DNA of 52,034 nt from positions 1-52,034 of the forward strand of contig PLYC01000032.1 of the NCBI GenBank assembly GCA_003151625.1, in the 5' to 3' direction. Under the pieces are notes generated by a model. It ran no database searches, was not told the origin of the DNA, and saw nothing but the letters and a program-made list of their open reading frames with translations. Made by a program: the position numbers and the translations under genes. Below, piece by piece: positions 32,652-40,531 of the stretch; the first letter of the stretch is position 1; each line of letters begins with the position of its first letter. Origin of the DNA: Candidatus Doudnabacteria bacterium. GTDB taxonomy: Bacteria; Patescibacteriota; Doudnabacteria; UBA920.

Positions 32652-32751
32652 TGTGGAAATGGGAATTGCTTTAATTAACCTCTCTGTCTCGGCTGCACTC
32701 GACATCTCTCCATAAATTGGAGAGAGTAATAAAGAGCTCGCTGCGCTCGCG
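32652..32751. repeat. Spacer after secY with CTCTCC hairpin
   Basis: ATCTCTCCATAAATTGGAGAGAG forms a hairpin preceded by TCTCGGCTGCACTCGAC and followed by GAGCTCGCTGCGCTCGCG, palindromic words of the kind seen in the R and K families. No gene. Confidence 0.55.
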
Positions 32752-34032
32752 CTAAAATCCCTCGTAATCATGCATGGTCAACTGGGCTTCGATTTTCTTG
32801 ATGACTTCAATGACAACAGATACGACAATCAACAAAGATGTACCGCCGAAGGTCAAAGAAGTTGTGCCGGTGTAATGCTGGAGTAAGAAAGGCAAAATGG
32901 CAATTACGGCCAAAAAGAACGCGCCAGCCAGAGTAATTCGATTTAAAACCATACTTAGGAAGTCCGCGGTTTGCGCGCCCGGACGAAGCCCGGGAACAAA
33001 GCCGCCGTTTTTTTGGACGTTTTCGGCAATTTCTTCCGGATTAAAAACCACAGCCGTGTAAAAATAAGTAAACGCCATAATCAGCAGGAAATAAGTTACA
33101 CCATAAAATAAGCCCTGGGAATTAAACAACGCGATAGTTTTTGTAGCCAAGTTGGCGACAACTGCGGATTTAGCGTTAATAAAGAATTGGGAAATCATTG
33201 CCGGAAAAAGCATTACCGAAATGGCAAAAATAATCGGAATGACACCGGCTTGGTTAAGCCTTAAAGGCAAGTGTGTATTAACTCCGCCAAAAAGCTTGTT
33301 GCCGCGTACGCGTTTAGCGTAAGCAATCGGAATATTCCTTTGCGCTTCCGTTACCAAAACCACGCCGGCAATAACTATTGCTATCATGGCCGCAAAGGCT
33401 AAAACCGTGGGCAATTTGCTGGAATCGTACCAGCTCGACAAAAAACTAAAATTAGAAGGAATCCTGGCCACAATCCCGGCAAAAATTATTAACGATACCC
33501 CATTACCAACATCAAATTCGGAAATTATTTCACCAATCCACATCATTAGCATAGTGCCGGTAGTAATGGACATTAAAGTCAAAAACCACTGAAAAGGAGT
33601 AAATGTACCGAGTACGCTAGCGCCGCCCTGGCTTAATAGCAGGCGGATTGTGCCAAAACCCTGCAAAGGAGCCAGCACAATGGTCATATAACGAGTATAC
33701 TGGTTGATTTGCGCGCGTCCCGCTTCCCCACCTTCTTTGGACATTTCGGCCAAAGATGGAATTACAATAGTCAAAAGTTGCATTATAATAGTGGCGGTAA
33801 TGTAAGGGCCAACGCCCAACATGGCAATGGAAAAATTAGTAAGGCCGCCGCCGGAAAAAATATCCAAAAGATTCAAAAACTGGCTTTGCTGGAAAAAGCT
33901 CTTAAGACCCGAGGCATTAATTCCGGCAATTGGAATATGCGCCAAAACTCTGGTCAACAACAAAAGACACAACACGATTAAAATCTTGTTGCGTAAGTCT
34001 TTGGTTTTCCAGATAAGGGATAATTTGTTCAT
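32752..34032 (-). CDS. secY: Protein translocase subunit SecY
   Basis: The central pore of the Sec translocon, with ten predicted membrane helices over about 426 residues. Segments typical of SecY are LRNKILIVLCLLLLTRVLAHIP, the plug region, GVGPYITATIIMQLL and FNPEEIAENVQKNGGFVPGLRPG. The ATG at 34032 (MNKLSLIWKTKDLRNK) is the usual start. It is the last gene of the operon; adk, map and infA, which often follow in other bacteria, are absent. Confidence 0.97.
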   Translation of the reverse strand: MNKLSLIWKTKDLRNKILIVLCLLLLTRVLAHIPIAGINASGLKSFFQQSQFLNLLDIFSGGGLTNFSIAMLGVGPYITATIIMQLLTIVIPSLAEMSKEGGEAGRAQINQYTRYMTIVLAPLQGFGTIRLLLSQGGASVLGTFTPFQWFLTLMSITTGTMLMMWIGEIISEFDVGNGVSLIIFAGIVARIPSNFSFLSSWYDSSKLPTVLAFAAMIAIVIAGVVLVTEAQRNIPIAYAKRVRGNKLFGGVNTHLPLRLNQAGVIPIIFAISVMLFPAMISQFFINAKSAVVANLATKTIALFNSQGLFYGVTYFLLIMAFTYFYTAVVFNPEEIAENVQKNGGFVPGLRPGAQTADFLSMVLNRITLAGAFFLAVIAILPFLLQHYTGTTSLTFGGTSLLIVVSVVIEVIKKIEAQLTMHDYEGF

Positions 34033-34134
34033 ATTTAGTAGAGGCGAATACAAACGCGAATTAATTTGTGCGAAGGTAAACGCGAATTCGCGACTGTTTC
34101 GCGCTTGCTGTCTTCGCGTCTGCTTTCGCTTCTA
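34033..34134. repeat. Spacer palindrome, family B, rplO-secY
   Basis: Left arm words GCGAATACAAACGCGAATT and GCGAAGGTAAACGCGAATTC; right arm TTCGCGCTTGC, CTTCGCGTCTGC and TTTCGCTTCTA. The arms are complementary (GCGAA against TTCGC). Confidence 0.88.
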
Positions 34135-34569
34135 TTATAAAACCTTACCACCCGCTTTTTCAACCGCTTCTTTAACCGATTTTGAAACCGGGAGTTTGAT
34201 GGTCAATTTCTTTTTTATTTCTCCGCCTAAAATTTTTACTTTCTTAGTCATTATATCAACAATCTTTTTGTCTTTCAAAGATTTTAAATCCACAGTCGCG
34301 CCGTCGGCAAAAACGCCAAGCAAAGTTAGGGAAACGGGAGTTGGCTTGCTGTTTAACGATGTAAATCCTCTGCTCTTTGGCAATTGGCGAACTAAAGGCT
34401 GTCGGCCGCCTTCAAAATTAGCGGGCATTTTGCTGTGTCCGGTACGCTTGGTTTGTCCCTTGTTTCCACGGGTAGAGTAAGTCCCTTTGCCGCTTCCAAG
34501 ACCGCGTCCAACAACCTTGCGCCTATGGGTGGATTTGGGATTCTTTTTTAGTTCGTGTAGTTTGATCAT
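34135..34569 (-). CDS. rplO: 50S ribosomal protein L15
   Basis: About 144 residues. The N terminus MIKLHELKKNP followed by the Gly/Arg-rich loop GRGLGSGKGTYSTRGNKGQ, and GGRQPLVRQLPKSRGF, are diagnostic. It follows rpsE directly; the rpmD (L30) gene that normally lies between them is absent, with only an 81-nt palindrome in its place. Confidence 0.97.
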   Translation of the reverse strand: MIKLHELKKNPKSTHRRKVVGRGLGSGKGTYSTRGNKGQTKRTGHSKMPANFEGGRQPLVRQLPKSRGFTSLNSKPTPVSLTLLGVFADGATVDLKSLKDKKIVDIMTKKVKILGGEIKKKLTIKLPVSKSVKEAVEKAGGKVL

Positions 34570-34650
34570 AGGATTCACTAATTAGCACTAATCATGAAAC
34601 GAATGGACACAAATTCGTGTTAATTCGTCTGCAGTATTCGTGTTTATTTG
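34570..34650. repeat. Spacer palindrome, family A, rpsE-rplO
   Basis: Right arm ATTCGTGTTAATTCG, TCTGCAGTATTCGTG, TTTATTTGT; left arm CACTAATTAGCACTAAT with ACGAAT and ACAAATT as the complement. It replaces the position of rpmD. Confidence 0.88.
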
Positions 34651-35154
34651 TTACTTACGCATTTTCCACAATTCTTCCTTACTCTTCATTTTCGAGAATG
34701 CAGAGAAAACGGCTTTAACATTATTAACTTTATTATTGGAACCAAGCATTTTGGAAACGACATTTTTTACACCGGCCAATTCCATAACGCTTCTAACCGC
34801 TCCACCGGCAATAACACCGGTACCGGGTTTAGCCGGCTTGAGCATGAGACTGCTCGATTTATACTTTACGGTAAGGCCGTGCGGAATCGTTTCATTAACC
34901 AATGGCAGGGTAATTAAATTCTTCTTGGCGGCATTAACGGCCTTGTTGACGCTCTCAGCAACATCGGCTCCCTTTTTTAAACCCATTCCCACTTTGCCTT
35001 TGTGGTTACCAATAACAACAAGTGCGCGAAAACGCATTCTTTTTCCGCCGGCAACAACGCGGGTGACCCTTTTAACTTCCACAACTTTTTGGTCAAACTC
35101 ACTGCGCTCTCTATCGCCGCCGTCCCTATTTGATTGTCTTCGTCTTTTTTCCAT
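34651..35154 (-). CDS. rpsE: 30S ribosomal protein S5
   Basis: Length 167 residues. The double-stranded RNA-binding N domain (FDQKVVEVKRVTRVVAGGKRMRF) and the loop GNHKGKVGMGLKKG identify S5, which helps accuracy of decoding. The start lacks a Shine-Dalgarno; a family A arm lies directly before it. Confidence 0.97.
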   Translation of the reverse strand: MEKRRRQSNRDGGDRERSEFDQKVVEVKRVTRVVAGGKRMRFRALVVIGNHKGKVGMGLKKGADVAESVNKAVNAAKKNLITLPLVNETIPHGLTVKYKSSSLMLKPAKPGTGVIAGGAVRSVMELAGVKNVVSKMLGSNNKVNNVKAVFSAFSKMKSKEELWKMRK

Positions 35155-35235
35155 GTTAGTAAACTAATTTCACTAATTGAGAAACGAATGGACACAAATT
35201 CGTGTTAATTCGTCTGCAGTATTCGTGTTAATTTG
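35155..35235. repeat. Spacer palindrome, family A, rplR-rpsE
   Basis: Almost the same right arm as 34570-34650 (ATTCGTGTTAATTCGTCTGC, then AGTATTCGTG). Left arm CTAATTTCACTAATTGAG, AAACGAATGGACAC. Confidence 0.88.
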
Positions 35236-35589
35236 TTAGAATTCAAGTCCGCCTTCTCTCGCGCCTTCTGCCAAGGCCTCAATTCTGCCGTGGTAGGCAA
35301 AACCTCCGCGGTCAAACTTTACCGTCTTAATATTTTTAGCGGTCGCTTTAGTAGCAACTAATTTGCCGACTTCTTTGGCGATTTCACTTTTCTTGCCTTT
35401 AGATTTTATCTCAAGGCTGGAAGCGGAAGCCAAAGTTTTACCGGCGTTGTCGTCTATTAACTGGGCGTAAATGTGCTGGTTAGCCTTAAAAACCGAAAGT
35501 CTGGGGCGTTCTAACGATCCCGAAATCCTGCTCCTTACGCGTCTGTGGCGGATAGCTCTCTTTATTCTTTTTTGTGCGTTGCTGTTCAT
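35236..35589 (-). CDS. rplR: 50S ribosomal protein L18
   Basis: The 117-residue protein binds 5S r[40 protein letters not shown] and the C-terminal [26 protein letters not shown] are typical. The ATG at 35589 is preferred over an alternative GTG at 35598. Confidence 0.96.
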   Translation of the reverse strand: MNSNAQKRIKRAIRHRRVRSRISGSLERPRLSVFKANQHIYAQLIDDNAGKTLASASSLEIKSKGKKSEIAKEVGKLVATKATAKNIKTVKFDRGGFAYHGRIEALAEGAREGGLEF

Positions 35590-35675
35590 ATTGGTCACTA
35601 ATTAACACTAATTATGAGACGAATGTGCACGAATTCTATTTGTGTTAATTCGTCTGCATTATTCGTGTTTATTTG
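35590..35675. repeat. Spacer palindrome, family A, rplF-rplR
   Basis: Left arm CACTAATTAACACTAATT, GAGACGAATGTGCACGAATT; right arm TGTGTTAATTCG, TCTGCATTATTCGTG, TTTATTTGTTA. Confidence 0.88.
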
Positions 35676-36257
35676 TTATTTACCGCCGCCCACTACTTTA
35701 ACAACCTTACCGGCTTTTCTCAATACCACTTCATCAGAATATTTAATGCCTTTGCCTTTATACGGTTCGGGTTTTTTTAATTCCCTGATTTCGGCGGCAA
35801 ACTGTCCTACTTTTTGTTTGTCGGAGCCAAAAATACTTATGGTATTTTTATCTACCGCAACGGTCAGCTCTTTTGGGACATCCACTATAATCGGATGGGA
35901 AAAACCTAAATTTAAAGTCAATTTTCCCGGGGTTGCCGCAACTTTAAAACCCACGCCTACAACTTCCAGCTTTTTTTCATAACCTTTAGTAACGCCTTCC
36001 ACTAAATTCTGAATTAAAGCTCGAAACAAACCCCAAAGGGCTTTCTCGTGCTTGTTGTCTTTGCTTTTAACGTCTACTAAAATCTCTTTCTCATTTACGG
36101 TAACAATAACTTTAGGATGCAAAGGTAAAACCAAAGTACCCTTAGGGCCGGTAACGGTCAAAATTAAATCTCCGGCGGAGCCGGATCCGGCTCCGCCGGA
36201 TTTTACGGCATTAACGCCGGAAGGAAGTATTACTGGTTTTTTTCCGATTCTGCTCAT
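35676..36257 (-). CDS. rplF: 50S ribosomal protein L6 with palindrome-encoded insert
   Basis: Two L6 domains are clear: MSRIGKKPVILPSGVNAV at the start, TVTGPKGTLVLPLHP, and the C-terminal PEPYKGKGIKYSDEVVLRKAGK. Between the first strand and TVTGPKG the family normally has a short turn; here ten residues SGGAGSGSAG are added, read from a 30-bp palindrome at 36171-36200. At 193 residues it is about ten longer than usual. The insert lies in a hairpin turn and should be tolerated. Confidence 0.97.
   Translation of the reverse strand: MSRIGKKPVILPSGVNAVKSGGAGSGSAGDLILTVTGPKGTLVLPLHPKVIVTVNEKEILVDVKSKDNKHEKALWGLFRALIQNLVEGVTKGYEKKLEVVGVGFKVAATPGKLTLNLGFSHPIIVDVPKELTVAVDKNTISIFGSDKQKVGQFAAEIRELKKPEPYKGKGIKYSDEVVLRKAGKVVKVVGGGK
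36171..36200. repeat. 30-bp family P palindrome in rplF
   Basis: A perfect palindrome with half-site TCCGGCGGAGCCGGA, centred on GGATCC, inserted in frame as ten codons. Confidence 0.95.
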
Positions 36258-36344
36258 ATAATTAAACTAATTTTTACTAATTGAGAAACGAATGGACACA
36301 AATTTGTGTTAATTTGTCTGCGGTATTCGTGTTTATTTGTTAAA
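36258..36344. repeat. Spacer palindrome, family A, rpsH-rplF
   Basis: Left arm CTAATTTTTACTAATTGAG, AAACGAATGGACAC; right arm TTTGTGTTAATTTG, TCTGCGGTATTCGTG, TTTATTTGTTA. Confidence 0.88.
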
Positions 36345-36740
36345 TTACCATACCTGGCACACTACTTCTCCGCCAAGTTTTAACTTCCTGGCTTCTTTAT
36401 CTGTCATTAGGCCTTTGGAGGTAGAAACCACTGTCACACCATAACCGCTATTTGTCCGGGGAAGCTTATCGGCCGGAAGGTAAATGCGCTGTCCCGGCTT
36501 GCTGACTCTTTTTATTCCGCCAATAACCGGTTCCGTGCCCGAATACTTTAATTTAATTTGTAACATCTTGTGGTTATCACCCGAAATTAACTCCTGGCTC
36601 CCGGCAACAAAGCCTGCTTTAACCAAAACTTCAGTAAGGCGCGCTTTAAATTTGGAATATGGTAAAACCAACTCGGCCTTTTGGGCTAAGCTTGCGTTAC
36701 GGATACGAGTTAACATGTCGGCGATAGGATCGGTGTACAT
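36345..36740 (-). CDS. rpsH: 30S ribosomal protein S8
   Basis: Length 131 residues. DPIADMLTRIRNA at the N terminus, RVSKPGQRIYLPADKLPR, and VVSTSKGLMTDKEARKLKLGGEVVCQVW at the C terminus identify S8, an early 16S rRNA binder and often the operon's autoregulator. No Shine-Dalgarno is seen before the ATG. Confidence 0.97.
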   Translation of the reverse strand: MYTDPIADMLTRIRNASLAQKAELVLPYSKFKARLTEVLVKAGFVAGSQELISGDNHKMLQIKLKYSGTEPVIGGIKRVSKPGQRIYLPADKLPRTNSGYGVTVVSTSKGLMTDKEARKLKLGGEVVCQVW

Positions 36741-36838
36741 AATATTATAGATGCGAAGTTAAACGCTAATTAATTCAGGCGAAGTTAAACGCGAATTCGC
36801 GACTGTTCGCGTTGCGGTCTTCGCGTCTGCTTTCGCTT
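36741..36838. repeat. Spacer palindrome, family B, rpsN-rpsH
   Basis: Left arm TAGATGCGAAGTTAAACGC and GGCGAAGTTAAACGCGAATT; right arm TTCGCGTTGCGGTC, TTCGCGTCTGC, TTTCGCTTCTA. The ends TAGA and TCTA pair. Confidence 0.9.
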
Positions 36839-37033
36839 CTACCAAGAAGCTTTTACTATTCCGGGAATTTCCCCTTTGCTTGCTAATTCTCTAAAACAAA
36901 TCCTGCATATATCAAAATCTCTCATGTAAGCCGCTTTGCGGCCGCACTTCCAACAGCGCCGAATCAACCGTGAGGAAAATTTAGGATTCTTTCTGCTTCT
37001 CTTAGCTTTTGCAATTTGTGCTTGTGTGGCCAT
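36839..37033 (-). CDS. rpsN: 30S ribosomal protein S14, zinc-binding type
   Basis: The 64-residue protein has the zinc ribbon CWKCGR...CRICF, two CxxC pairs, which marks the short type Z form, and ends [11 protein letters not shown]. It is translated from an AATTTATG start context. Confidence 0.96.
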   Translation of the reverse strand: MATQAQIAKAKRSRKNPKFSSRLIRRCWKCGRKAAYMRDFDICRICFRELASKGEIPGIVKASW

Positions 37034-37136
37034 AAATTAATTGAACAAAATTGACCAGAATTAATTAAAATTAAATAAAATTTATTGCAACTGCTTCCCA
37101 ATTTTACTTAATTTCGTCAATTTTACTTAATTTTAC
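37034..37136. repeat. Spacer palindrome, family F, rplE-rpsN
   Basis: Left arm GAATTAATTAAAATTAAATA; right arm AATTTTACTTAATTTCG, TCAATTTTACTTAATTTTAC. The words AAGTAAAATT and AATTTTACTT are complementary. Confidence 0.85.
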
Positions 37137-37679
37137 TTAATTCTTTTTGAATGGGAACCCCATTTGTGTTAATAATTCTCTGGCGGAGGCATCTTTTCTG
37201 GCATTGGTGACAACTGACACTTCCAGACCAAAGACATTCTCCAAACTTTCCGTGGAAATTTCCGGAAAAACCAGCTGTTCCTTAAGCCCCAAATGATAAT
37301 TTCCTCTGCCATCAAAACCATCCGGTGAAATGCCCTGAAAATCTCTAACGCGCGGCAAAGCCACATTCACAAGTTTATCTAAAAAGCTGTACATTCTAAA
37401 GCCTCTAAGAGTACAAACAACTCCAACAACCTGGTTTTCTCTGACTTTAAAACCGGCAATCGATTTCCTTGCCTTGGCTTTTACCGGAGCCTGTCCGGTA
37501 ATTTTTTTAACGTCTTCGACAATCTGGTCTATCTTTTTCTTGTCTTCCTTAAATTTGCCGACGCCAACGTTAACCACGACTTTTAAAACTTTTGGCACCT
37601 GCATCACATTCTTAAAAGCAAACTTCTCTTTTAAAGCCGGGGCAATTTTCTTATTATATTGTTCTTGTAATCTTTCCAT
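37137..37679 (-). CDS. rplE: 50S ribosomal protein L5
   Basis: Length 180 residues. NVMQVPKVLKVVVNVGVGKF, TGQAPVKAKARKSIAGFKVREN, and DFQGISPDGFDGRGNYHLGLKEQ identify L5, which holds 5S rRNA and contacts the P-site tRNA. Normal length. Confidence 0.97.
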   Translation of the reverse strand: MERLQEQYNKKIAPALKEKFAFKNVMQVPKVLKVVVNVGVGKFKEDKKKIDQIVEDVKKITGQAPVKAKARKSIAGFKVRENQVVGVVCTLRGFRMYSFLDKLVNVALPRVRDFQGISPDGFDGRGNYHLGLKEQLVFPEISTESLENVFGLEVSVVTNARKDASARELLTQMGFPFKKN

Positions 37680-37763
37680 AATGGGGAACGAATTTACACT
37701 AATTTAGAACGAATGGACACAAATCCGTGTTAATTCGTTTGCAGTATTCGTGTTAATTAGTTT
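37680..37763. repeat. Spacer palindrome, family A, rplX-rplE
   Basis: Left arm GAACGAATTTACACTAATTT, AGAACGAATGGACACAAAT; right arm CCGTGTTAATTCG, TTTGCAGTATTCGTG, TTAATTAGTT. Confidence 0.88.
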
Positions 37764-38081
37764 TTAAATTGCTTTACCGCTGTCTTTTCCGATTCTTTGC
37801 TTATTACCGTTTTCTAAAAATGTAAACGCGACTCTGGTGGGGTTTCCTGAATTGGGATCTACCAGCATAACTTTAGAAGAGGACAAGGAGGCAAAAAAGG
37901 TAACTTTCTTTCCCGATTCTCCTGCTTTTTTGGAGCGCTCAAATCTGGTGCGAGAATTAACGCCTTCAACAACCAATTTCCCGATTTTCGGAAAAACCTT
38001 TATAACCTTACCGGTCTTCCCCTTGTCCTTGCCGGACAAAAGCTTTACCGTATCTCCTGTTTTTATTCTGAGTTTATTCAT
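37764..38081 (-). CDS. rplX: 50S ribosomal protein L24
   Basis: The 105-residue protein shows the KOW motif IKTGDTVKLLSGKDKGKTGKV and VVEGVNSRTRF, with SKVMLVDPNSGNPTRV later. The ATG at 38081 gives the usual MNKLRIKTGD; the earlier in-frame start at 38090 adds three residues. Confidence 0.96.
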   Translation of the reverse strand: MNKLRIKTGDTVKLLSGKDKGKTGKVIKVFPKIGKLVVEGVNSRTRFERSKKAGESGKKVTFFASLSSSKVMLVDPNSGNPTRVAFTFLENGNKQRIGKDSGKAI

Positions 38082-38185
38082 ATAAATCAACTAATTTTCA
38101 CAAATTGTTTACGAATTTTCACTAATATACGGATTCGTGATTTTGCGTTAATTCGTCTGCAGTATTCGTGTCCATTCGTTTGCCG
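38082..38185. repeat. Spacer palindrome, family A, rplN-rplX
   Basis: Left arm AACTAATTTTCACAAATTG, TTTACGAATTTTCACTAATA; right arm GATTCGTGATTTTGCG, TTAATTCGTCTGCAGTATTC, GTGTCCATTCG. Confidence 0.85.
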
Positions 38186-38578
38186 TTAGATTACTTCTGG
38201 TGCAAGGGATACTATTTTCTTAAAACCATCTTCGTAATGTCCTTTGGCCTTTTCGCGGATTTCTCTCGGGATAGGTCCGAATATGCGGGTTCCCTTGGGC
38301 TCGCCGGATTCTTTGTCTACCAAAACCCCGGCGTTTTCGTCAAAGCGAATGTACGAACCGTCTTTGCGGCGGATTTCCTTGCGCAAACGCACAATAACCG
38401 CGTGAACCTTATCACCTTTTTTGTAGTTGGCATTAGGGGTCACCTGTCTAATAGAACCGGACACAATATCGCCAATCCTGGCAAAACGGTTGCTGTTCTT
38501 GCCGTTAACACTAAAAAGGTTAACGACTTTAGCGCCGGTGTTGTCGGCTATTTTAATGTAGGATCGTACTTGGAGCAT
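38186..38578 (-). CDS. rplN: 50S ribosomal protein L14
   Basis: Length 130 residues, slightly longer than the common 122. MLQVRSYIKIADNTGAK, KKGDKVHAVIVRLRKEIRRKDGSYIRFDENAGVLVD and GTRIFGPIPRE identify L14. The extra residues are at the C terminus (GHYEDGFKKIVSLAPEVI). Confidence 0.97.
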   Translation of the reverse strand: MLQVRSYIKIADNTGAKVVNLFSVNGKNSNRFARIGDIVSGSIRQVTPNANYKKGDKVHAVIVRLRKEIRRKDGSYIRFDENAGVLVDKESGEPKGTRIFGPIPREIREKAKGHYEDGFKKIVSLAPEVI

Positions 38579-38692
38579 ATAAATTTCTTATTCCGCTGAA
38601 TGGTCGCTGATACTTACGCTGATATGTCGCTGAGCTTAAAAATTTCAGATTCAGCGTTTTTTCAGCGTCCCTATCGGCGTCCGTTCAGCAAT
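38579..38692. repeat. Spacer palindrome, family D, rpsQ-rplN
   Basis: Left arm CCGCTGAATGGTCGCTGATA, CGCTGATATGTCGCTGAG; right arm TTCAGCGTTTTTTCAGCG, CGGCGTCCGTTCAGCA. The arms are complementary words. Confidence 0.88.
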
Positions 38693-38944
38693 CTATATTT
38701 TACTAATAACTTTAAACTTTTTCTCTTTGGACATCGGCCTAACAGACTCAATCACAACCTTATCCCCGACTTTGTACTCGTTATTCTCATCGTGAGCTTT
38801 GTACTTGTTGGAAATGGTGTAAGCTTTTTTATATTTAAGATGGCGTTTTCTGACGTTAACCTTAACAACAACGGTCTTCATCATTTTATCGGAGACCACA
38901 ATTCCTGTCAGCTGTTGTTTTTTTGGGGTGTTATCTTGTGTCAT
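38693..38944 (-). CDS. rpsQ: 30S ribosomal protein S17
   Basis: The 83-residue OB-fold protein shows LTGIVVSDKMMKTVVVKVNV and DKVVIESVRPMSKEKKFKV, typical of S17. It starts with an AATTTATG context and follows rpmC after only ten bases, the one spacer in the operon with no palindrome. Confidence 0.96.
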   Translation of the reverse strand: MTQDNTPKKQQLTGIVVSDKMMKTVVVKVNVRKRHLKYKKAYTISNKYKAHDENNEYKVGDKVVIESVRPMSKEKKFKVISKI

Positions 38945-38954
38945 AAATTAAAAG

Positions 38955-39146
38955 TTATTTAACCGCTTTCTTGTGCAAAAGGAACATAATTCTTGCGATG
39001 TCTTTTTTAACAATGCCTAACTCTTTGTTGTTTTTCAACTGGTTCAGCTTGATCTTTACGGACAAATCATGCGCTTTAAGGCGCAGCTCCGTTAAAAGCT
39101 GCTTTACTTCCGCTTCCGGCTTGATTGTAATTTCTTTGTACTTCAT
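38955..39146 (-). CDS. rpmC: 50S ribosomal protein L29
   Basis: The 63-residue helical hairpin has MKYKEITIKPEAEVKQLLTE and the second helix KKDIARIMFLLHKK, the L29 pattern (KNIARIxT). Context between rplP and rpsQ supports it. Confidence 0.93.
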   Translation of the reverse strand: MKYKEITIKPEAEVKQLLTELRLKAHDLSVKIKLNQLKNNKELGIVKKDIARIMFLLHKKAVK

Positions 39147-39225
39147 AAATTAGCTTTTAGCTGATAGCATTTAGCTTTTAGCCAACCAGTATTGCCTGGC
39201 TAAGTGCTAAATGCTAATCGCTTGA
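39147..39225. repeat. Spacer palindrome, family E, rplP-rpmC
   Basis: Left arm TTAGCTTTTAGCTGATAGC, ATTTAGCTTTTAGCCA; right arm TGGCTAAGTGCTAAATGC, TAATCGCTTGATTA. Confidence 0.88.
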
Positions 39226-39642
39226 TTATCCCTGATGGTCCTTTACTAAGAACCTGCTTTTTACCGGTAACTTGTAACTGGCCAGTCTCATGGCTTCCTG
39301 CGCCTGTTCTTTGGTAACTCCGTCCATTTCAAATAATATTTTGCCCTTTTTAACTACACATACAAAGTGGTCAACCGCGCCTTTACCGCCACCCATCGGG
39401 CTTTCGTTTCCGTGCAGAGTAACCGGCTTGTCGGCGAATACGCGAATCCAAATTTTGCCGCCGCGCTGAACGTACCTGGTCATGGCGCGCCTGGCCGCTT
39501 CTATTTGCCGTGCTGTAACCCAAGAGCTTTCCATGGCTTTTAAGGCAAACTGCCCAAAAGCAATTTCCGCTCCGGCCGTAGCCTGTCCTTTGGTCGTTCC
39601 GCGATGGTGCTTGCGGTGTTTAAGTTTTTTAGGGATGAACAT
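39226..39642 (-). CDS. rplP: 50S ribosomal protein L16
   Basis: Length 138 residues from the ATG at 39642 ([15 protein letters not shown]); the longer frame would start inside the family F repeat. [51 protein letters not shown] are diagnostic of L16. Confidence 0.96.
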   Translation of the reverse strand: MFIPKKLKHRKHHRGTTKGQATAGAEIAFGQFALKAMESSWVTARQIEAARRAMTRYVQRGGKIWIRVFADKPVTLHGNESPMGGGKGAVDHFVCVVKKGKILFEMDGVTKEQAQEAMRLASYKLPVKSRFLVKDHQG

Positions 39643-39748
39643 GGTGGTATTAAGTAAAATTAAGTAAAATTTATAATTAAATAAGATTTGATTGCAACCG
39701 CATTCCAATTTTATTTAATTTTACTTAATTATGGTCAATTTTAATTAA
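39643..39748. repeat. Spacer palindrome, family F, rpsC-rplP
   Basis: Left arm ATTAAGTAAAATTAAGTAA, AATTTATAATTAAATAAG; right arm CAATTTTATTTAATTTTAC, TTAATTATGGTCAATTTT. The arms match over about 25 positions. Confidence 0.88.
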
Positions 39749-40435
39749 TTACTTTGCTTTTTCTTCCACTACTACCGGCTTTTTACCGCCGGACTGTTTT
39801 TCCTCGAATACATCTCCTTTATAAATCCAAACCTTTATTCCAACTGTACCGTATGTGGTAAAAGCCGTGGAGCGGGCAAAATCTATGTCAGCACGAAGGG
39901 TATGTAATGGAATCTTTCCCGATGATAAGTGCTCTGTGCGCGCGATATCGGCTCCGTTTAAACGGCCGCCGATTGCCACCTTTGCTCCTTTAGCTCCGGC
40001 ATTCATAATCTGTTCGAGCGATTGTTTCATTAATCTGCGGAAGGCCACGCGTTTTTCCAGCTGTTCGGCAATACCGTTGGCCAAAACTTGAGCCTGCAGA
40101 TTCATATCGCGAATTTCTTCTATGTTTATCTTCAGCTCCTGTTTTATGCTCAATTTCTGCTTTACTTTCTTTTTTAACTCTTCAATACCGGCTCCGCCTT
40201 TACCTATAATTAATCCCGGCTTGGTGGTCTTAATAATTACCGTAATAGTTCCATCGTTAAGTCGTTCAATGTCAATTCTAACCAACCCCGCTTTTTTTAA
40301 ATGCAGTTCCAGGTATTCGCGAATTCTGACATCTTCCTTAAGCTGTTTGGCAAAATGGCCTTTTGAAAACCATCTGGACTTCCAGCCTTCGGTAATGTTC
40401 ATTCTAAACGATGTCGGGTTTATCTTATGTCCCAT
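39749..40435 (-). CDS. rpsC: 30S ribosomal protein S3
   Basis: The 228-residue protein starts MGHKINPTSFRMNI, carries the KH motif GLIIGKGGAGIEELK and the C-terminal domain with GAKVAIGGRLNGADIARTE and TYGTVGIKVWIYKG. It forms part of the mRNA entry site. Confidence 0.97.
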   Translation of the reverse strand: MGHKINPTSFRMNITEGWKSRWFSKGHFAKQLKEDVRIREYLELHLKKAGLVRIDIERLNDGTITVIIKTTKPGLIIGKGGAGIEELKKKVKQKLSIKQELKINIEEIRDMNLQAQVLANGIAEQLEKRVAFRRLMKQSLEQIMNAGAKGAKVAIGGRLNGADIARTEHLSSGKIPLHTLRADIDFARSTAFTTYGTVGIKVWIYKGDVFEEKQSGGKKPVVVEEKAK

Positions 40436-40531
40436 GTTATTAGATGCGAAGTTAAACGCTAATTAATTCAAGCGAAGTTAAACGCGAATTCGCAACTGTT
40501 CGTGTTGCAGTCTTCGCGTAAGTTTTCGCTT
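40436..40531. repeat. Spacer palindrome, family B, rplV-rpsC
   Basis: Left arm TAGATGCGAAGTTAAACGC and AAGCGAAGTTAAACGCGAAT; right arm TTCGTGTTGCAGTC, TTCGCGTAAG, TTTTCGCTTCTA. It is the closest relative of 36741-36838. Confidence 0.9.
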
